Source: Alcanivoracaceae bacterium (GTDB lineage Bacteria > Pseudomonadota > Gammaproteobacteria > Pseudomonadales > Alcanivoracaceae). From it: 37,087 bases of DNA. Location of the stretch: positions 1 to 37,087 of the forward strand of contig DAHVSB010000011.1 in assembly GCA_027324795.1 (NCBI GenBank). Direction: 5' to 3'. Below, in pieces: positions 35,047-37,087 of this stretch (its first letter is position 1; every line of letters begins with the position of its first letter). The translations under genes and the position numbers were made by a program. The notes below the pieces were generated by a model, which did no database searches, was not told the origin of the DNA, and saw only the letters and a program-made list of their open reading frames with translations.

Positions 35047-36330
35047 CTAGAACTCCTTATGCTTCGTCTCGGCAATCCCCCACATGGCGATAGCGCTAAT
35101 CATGCCTGCCACCGAAAGATACCAACCCACGGCAGCTAGGCTATAGGTGGTGGCGAGCCACATGGCTAAATAAGGTGCAATTGAAGCGCCCAAAATTCCG
35201 GCAAAATTAAAGGTGAGCGAAGCACCTGTGTAGCGCATTTCTGGCGGGAACAACTCTGCAAGTACAGTACCTAAAGGCCCATAGGTATAGCCCATTAATG
35301 CAAAGCCTAAACCTAAAAACACCAACATGGATGCGTAACTATGGGTAAATAATGGCTCCAAAAATAAGCCAAATACGGCAATCACCAATGAAATGCCAAT
35401 CATGGTAATGCGGCGGCCGTGTTTATCTGCAAACAAAGCACTAATGGGCACCCATAACGCAAACATCACCACACCCATTAGCTGCATGCCCAAAAACTCT
35501 TCTCGGCTGTAGCCTAATTCACCTGTGCCCCAAGTCAGACTAAACACAGAGGTGAGGTAAAATAATACGAAGGTTGCCATGGCAGCCAAGGTGCCCAGCA
35601 CCAGCATACGCGGATGCTTCTTGCAAACCGCAGCCATAGGCATACGCTCCTGCTGCTGTTTATCTAAAGTGGCTTTAAACACTGGGGTTTCTTCGATTTT
35701 TAAGCGCACGTACAGGCCAATCAGCACTAAAACCGCGCTAGCAATAAAAGGAATACGCCAACCCCACTGCAAAAACTCTTCATCTGTTAAAAAATGAGCT
35801 AACAATAAAAAAGACCCGCCTGCCAATACAAACCCTAGCGGGGCGCCAAGCTGCGGGAACATGCCATACCAGGCCCGTTTATCAGGCGGTGCGTTTTCAG
35901 TGGCCAGCAGCACAGCACCACCCCACTCGCCACCCAAGCCTAACCCTTGACCAAAACGGCACACAGCCAACATAACAGGTGCCCAAATTCCAATTTGAGC
36001 ATAAGTGGGCAGCAGCCCAATAACCACTGTGGAAATCCCCATGGTAAGCAAGGCTGCAACCAAGGTAGCTTTGCGCCCAACGCGATCGCCAAAGTGGCCA
36101 AACAAAGCCGCACCAAACGGACGCGCAAAAAACGCCAAAGCAAACGTGGCCAAGGATTGCAGCACTGCTGTGGCACCCTCGCTATGAGGGAAGAATAAAA
36201 TCGGGAACACCAATACCGCCGCATTGGCATAGATATAGAAATCAAAAAATTCGATAGTGGTGCCCGCCAAACTGGCAGTTAGCACACGACGCGGCGAATT
36301 CGCGGCAGGAATAGTTGTGGCTATGCTCAT
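35047..36330 (-). CDS. MFS transporter, metabolite:H+ symporter family
   Basis: Inner membrane proton symporter of the group that includes KgtP, ShiA and ProP; the substrate cannot be told from sequence. From the ATG at 36330 (AAGG 9 nt before) it has 427 residues and about 12 membrane segments. Family marks are AGTTIEFFDFYIYANAAVLVF in helix 1, the loop 2-3 motif GHFGDRVGRKATL, GLGLGGEWGGAVLL, the central RLKIEETPVF stretch, and a second loop motif DKHGRRITM. An ATG at 36336 is an alternative start. It is divergent from ytoQ, and its 3' end runs into an inverted intergenic repeat. Confidence 0.9.
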   Translation of the reverse strand: MSIATTIPAANSPRRVLTASLAGTTIEFFDFYIYANAAVLVFPILFFPHSEGATAVLQSLATFALAFFARPFGAALFGHFGDRVGRKATLVAALLTMGISTVVIGLLPTYAQIGIWAPVMLAVCRFGQGLGLGGEWGGAVLLATENAPPDKRAWYGMFPQLGAPLGFVLAGGSFLLLAHFLTDEEFLQWGWRIPFIASAVLVLIGLYVRLKIEETPVFKATLDKQQQERMPMAAVCKKHPRMLVLGTLAAMATFVLFYLTSVFSLTWGTGELGYSREEFLGMQLMGVVMFALWVPISALFADKHGRRITMIGISLVIAVFGLFLEPLFTHSYASMLVFLGLGFALMGYTYGPLGTVLAELFPPEMRYTGASLTFNFAGILGASIAPYLAMWLATTYSLAAVGWYLSVAGMISAIAMWGIAETKHKEF

Positions 36331-36445
36331 GTACATTGACCTTGTAAAAAGATTCGTAAAAAACCAGCGCATTGTAGCAGAAGCGCGTGTTTTCGGTGCT
36401 CTGATTGGCGCTTTTTCTCCAGCTTTGGGACAATGCCCCTTTCAG

Positions 36446-36464
36446 CTTTCGCACAGAGCGAAAG
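36446..36464 (+). other. Hairpin in the ytoQ leader
   Basis: CTTTCGC and GCGAAAG form a perfect 7-bp stem around ACAGA, extendable by two pairs, 23 nt upstream of the ytoQ ATG and just before its GGAG ribosome site. It could modulate translation of ytoQ or serve as an operator for the divergent pair; no T-run follows. Confidence 0.45.
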
Positions 36465-36487
36465 TTATTCAACGAAAGGAGCTTTTC

Positions 36488-36928
36488 ATGTCGTTTTATG
36501 TGTATCTTTCTGGTGAAATTCATACGGATTGGCGCGAAGAAATTATGCAAGGTGCTAAAGCTGCAGGTCTTGATATCGTATTTACCGCCCCAGTTACCGA
36601 CCACGATGCCAGTGACGCCGCCGGTGATATGCTAGGCGAGCAAAGCAATAACTTTTGGCGCGACCACCAATCCGCTAAAGTGAATGCTATCCGCACCCAA
36701 ACCATGATTGAACAAGCTGACCTTGTAGTGGTGCGTTTTGGCGACAAATACAAACAATGGAACGCCGCCTTTGATGCGGGCTATTGTGCAGCCCTTAACA
36801 AGCCTTACATTACCCTACACGCTGAAGACATTGTTCATCCCCTGAAAGAAGTGGATGCTAATGCCAAAGCGTGGTGCACCACCACAGAGCAAGTGGTTGA
36901 TATCCTCAAATACGTTCAGCAGCCCTAG
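36488..36928 (+). CDS. ytoQ: YtoQ family protein
   Basis: A 146-residue protein of the YtoQ family, related by fold to nucleoside 2-deoxyribosyltransferases; its substrate is unknown. Visible features are the N-terminal FYVYLSGEIHTDWREEI (typical YtoQ start), FTAPVTDHDASDAAGDMLG, NAIRTQTMIEQADLVVVRFGDKYKQWNAAFDAGY (acidic and aromatic residues in the deoxyribosyltransferase-like pocket), and KPYITLHAEDIVHPLKEVD. GGAG lies 6 nt before the ATG; the open frame extends to 36257 but overlaps the divergent MFS gene start. The stop is followed directly by a repeat element. Confidence 0.88.
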   Translation: MSFYVYLSGEIHTDWREEIMQGAKAAGLDIVFTAPVTDHDASDAAGDMLGEQSNNFWRDHQSAKVNAIRTQTMIEQADLVVVRFGDKYKQWNAAFDAGYCAALNKPYITLHAEDIVHPLKEVDANAKAWCTTTEQVVDILKYVQQP

Positions 36929-36931
36929 CAC

Positions 36932-37087
36932 CGTGCGCGGAACCGCGTAGGTTGGCTCTTATGCCGAGCGGGCACCACACAACGGGTTCTTAACATACAA
37001 CATCAGCAATAAGCACTGCGAAATCACTATTTTTTTGCGGAAGAGCACGCAAAAAAATAGTGGTTTCTCCGTGCCTACCACCGGTGG
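36932..37087 (+). repeat. Second copy of the intergenic repeat mosaic (cut by window end)
   Basis: It starts after the ytoQ stop with GCGGAACCGCGTAGGTT, a GGC...GCC small hairpin (36951-36968), the 35-bp core (36987-37021) identical to an inverted copy at 34925-34959, and an AT-rich long inverted repeat (37013-37074). The last has a 19-bp stem, AAATCACTATTTTTTTGCG, with one G-T pair and loop GAAGAGCA. It ends at CCACCGGTGG, which in the first copy directly precedes the 146-bp palindrome, so more of the element probably lies to the right. Confidence 0.8.

Overview
The window is chromosomal DNA from a free-living, Gram-negative gammaproteobacterium. Three things point there: a complete division and cell wall (dcw) cluster with a meso-diaminopimelate-type MurE (DNPR motif); a type A RNase P RNA; and the block rnpB / rsmI / lpoA-yraN-gmhA(diaA)-dolP next to mraZ, an arrangement I recall from Pseudomonas and relatives. 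I cannot fix the genus. Sulfide oxidation and valine catabolism suggest an aerobic heterotroph, possibly aquatic (inference).

Positions 1-14528 (minus strand) hold the dcw operon, read right to left: mraZ, rsmH, ftsL, ftsI, murE, murF, mraY, murD, ftsW, murG, murC, ddlB, ftsQ and the start of ftsA, which runs off the window. Most junctions are ATGA-type overlaps; only mraY-murD has a real gap. The genes carry lipid II synthesis from the MurC step to the MurG step, and supply the septal synthase FtsW/FtsI with its partners FtsL and FtsQ. A sigma70-like promoter overlapped by four 10-bp-spaced AAAGTG boxes precedes mraZ and looks like the MraZ autoregulatory operator.

Positions 14604-15096 hold rnpB (minus) with promoter and terminator. 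rsmI follows on minus, and lpoA-yraN-gmhA/diaA-dolP diverges on plus (16109-19498): envelope genes for PBP1A activation and outer membrane integrity, plus a SIS-domain protein.

Positions 19500-23789 (minus) form a sulfide detoxification operon: persulfide dioxygenase, a rhodanese-like domain fused to sulfide:quinone oxidoreductase, and a SulP anion transporter. An operator-like palindrome lies upstream.

Positions 23890-28539 (minus) form a valine/isobutyryl-CoA catabolic operon (mmsA, mmsB, 3-hydroxyisobutyryl-CoA hydrolase, acyl-CoA dehydrogenase), with a divergent LysR regulator (28670-29539). A stand-alone TrpB-type enzyme follows (29631-30839).

Positions 30845-33314 (minus) encode a cardiolipin synthase, a small membrane protein and an NlpC/P60 lipoprotein. 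On plus there follow a tiny charge-segregated protein and an Smr-domain protein.

Positions 34413-35046 are non-coding and built of nested hairpins and repeats. Related repeats return in opposite orientation at 36932-37087, so the divergent pair MFS transporter / ytoQ (35047-36928) lies between inverted copies. This repeat family is the part of the window that known gene families explain least.
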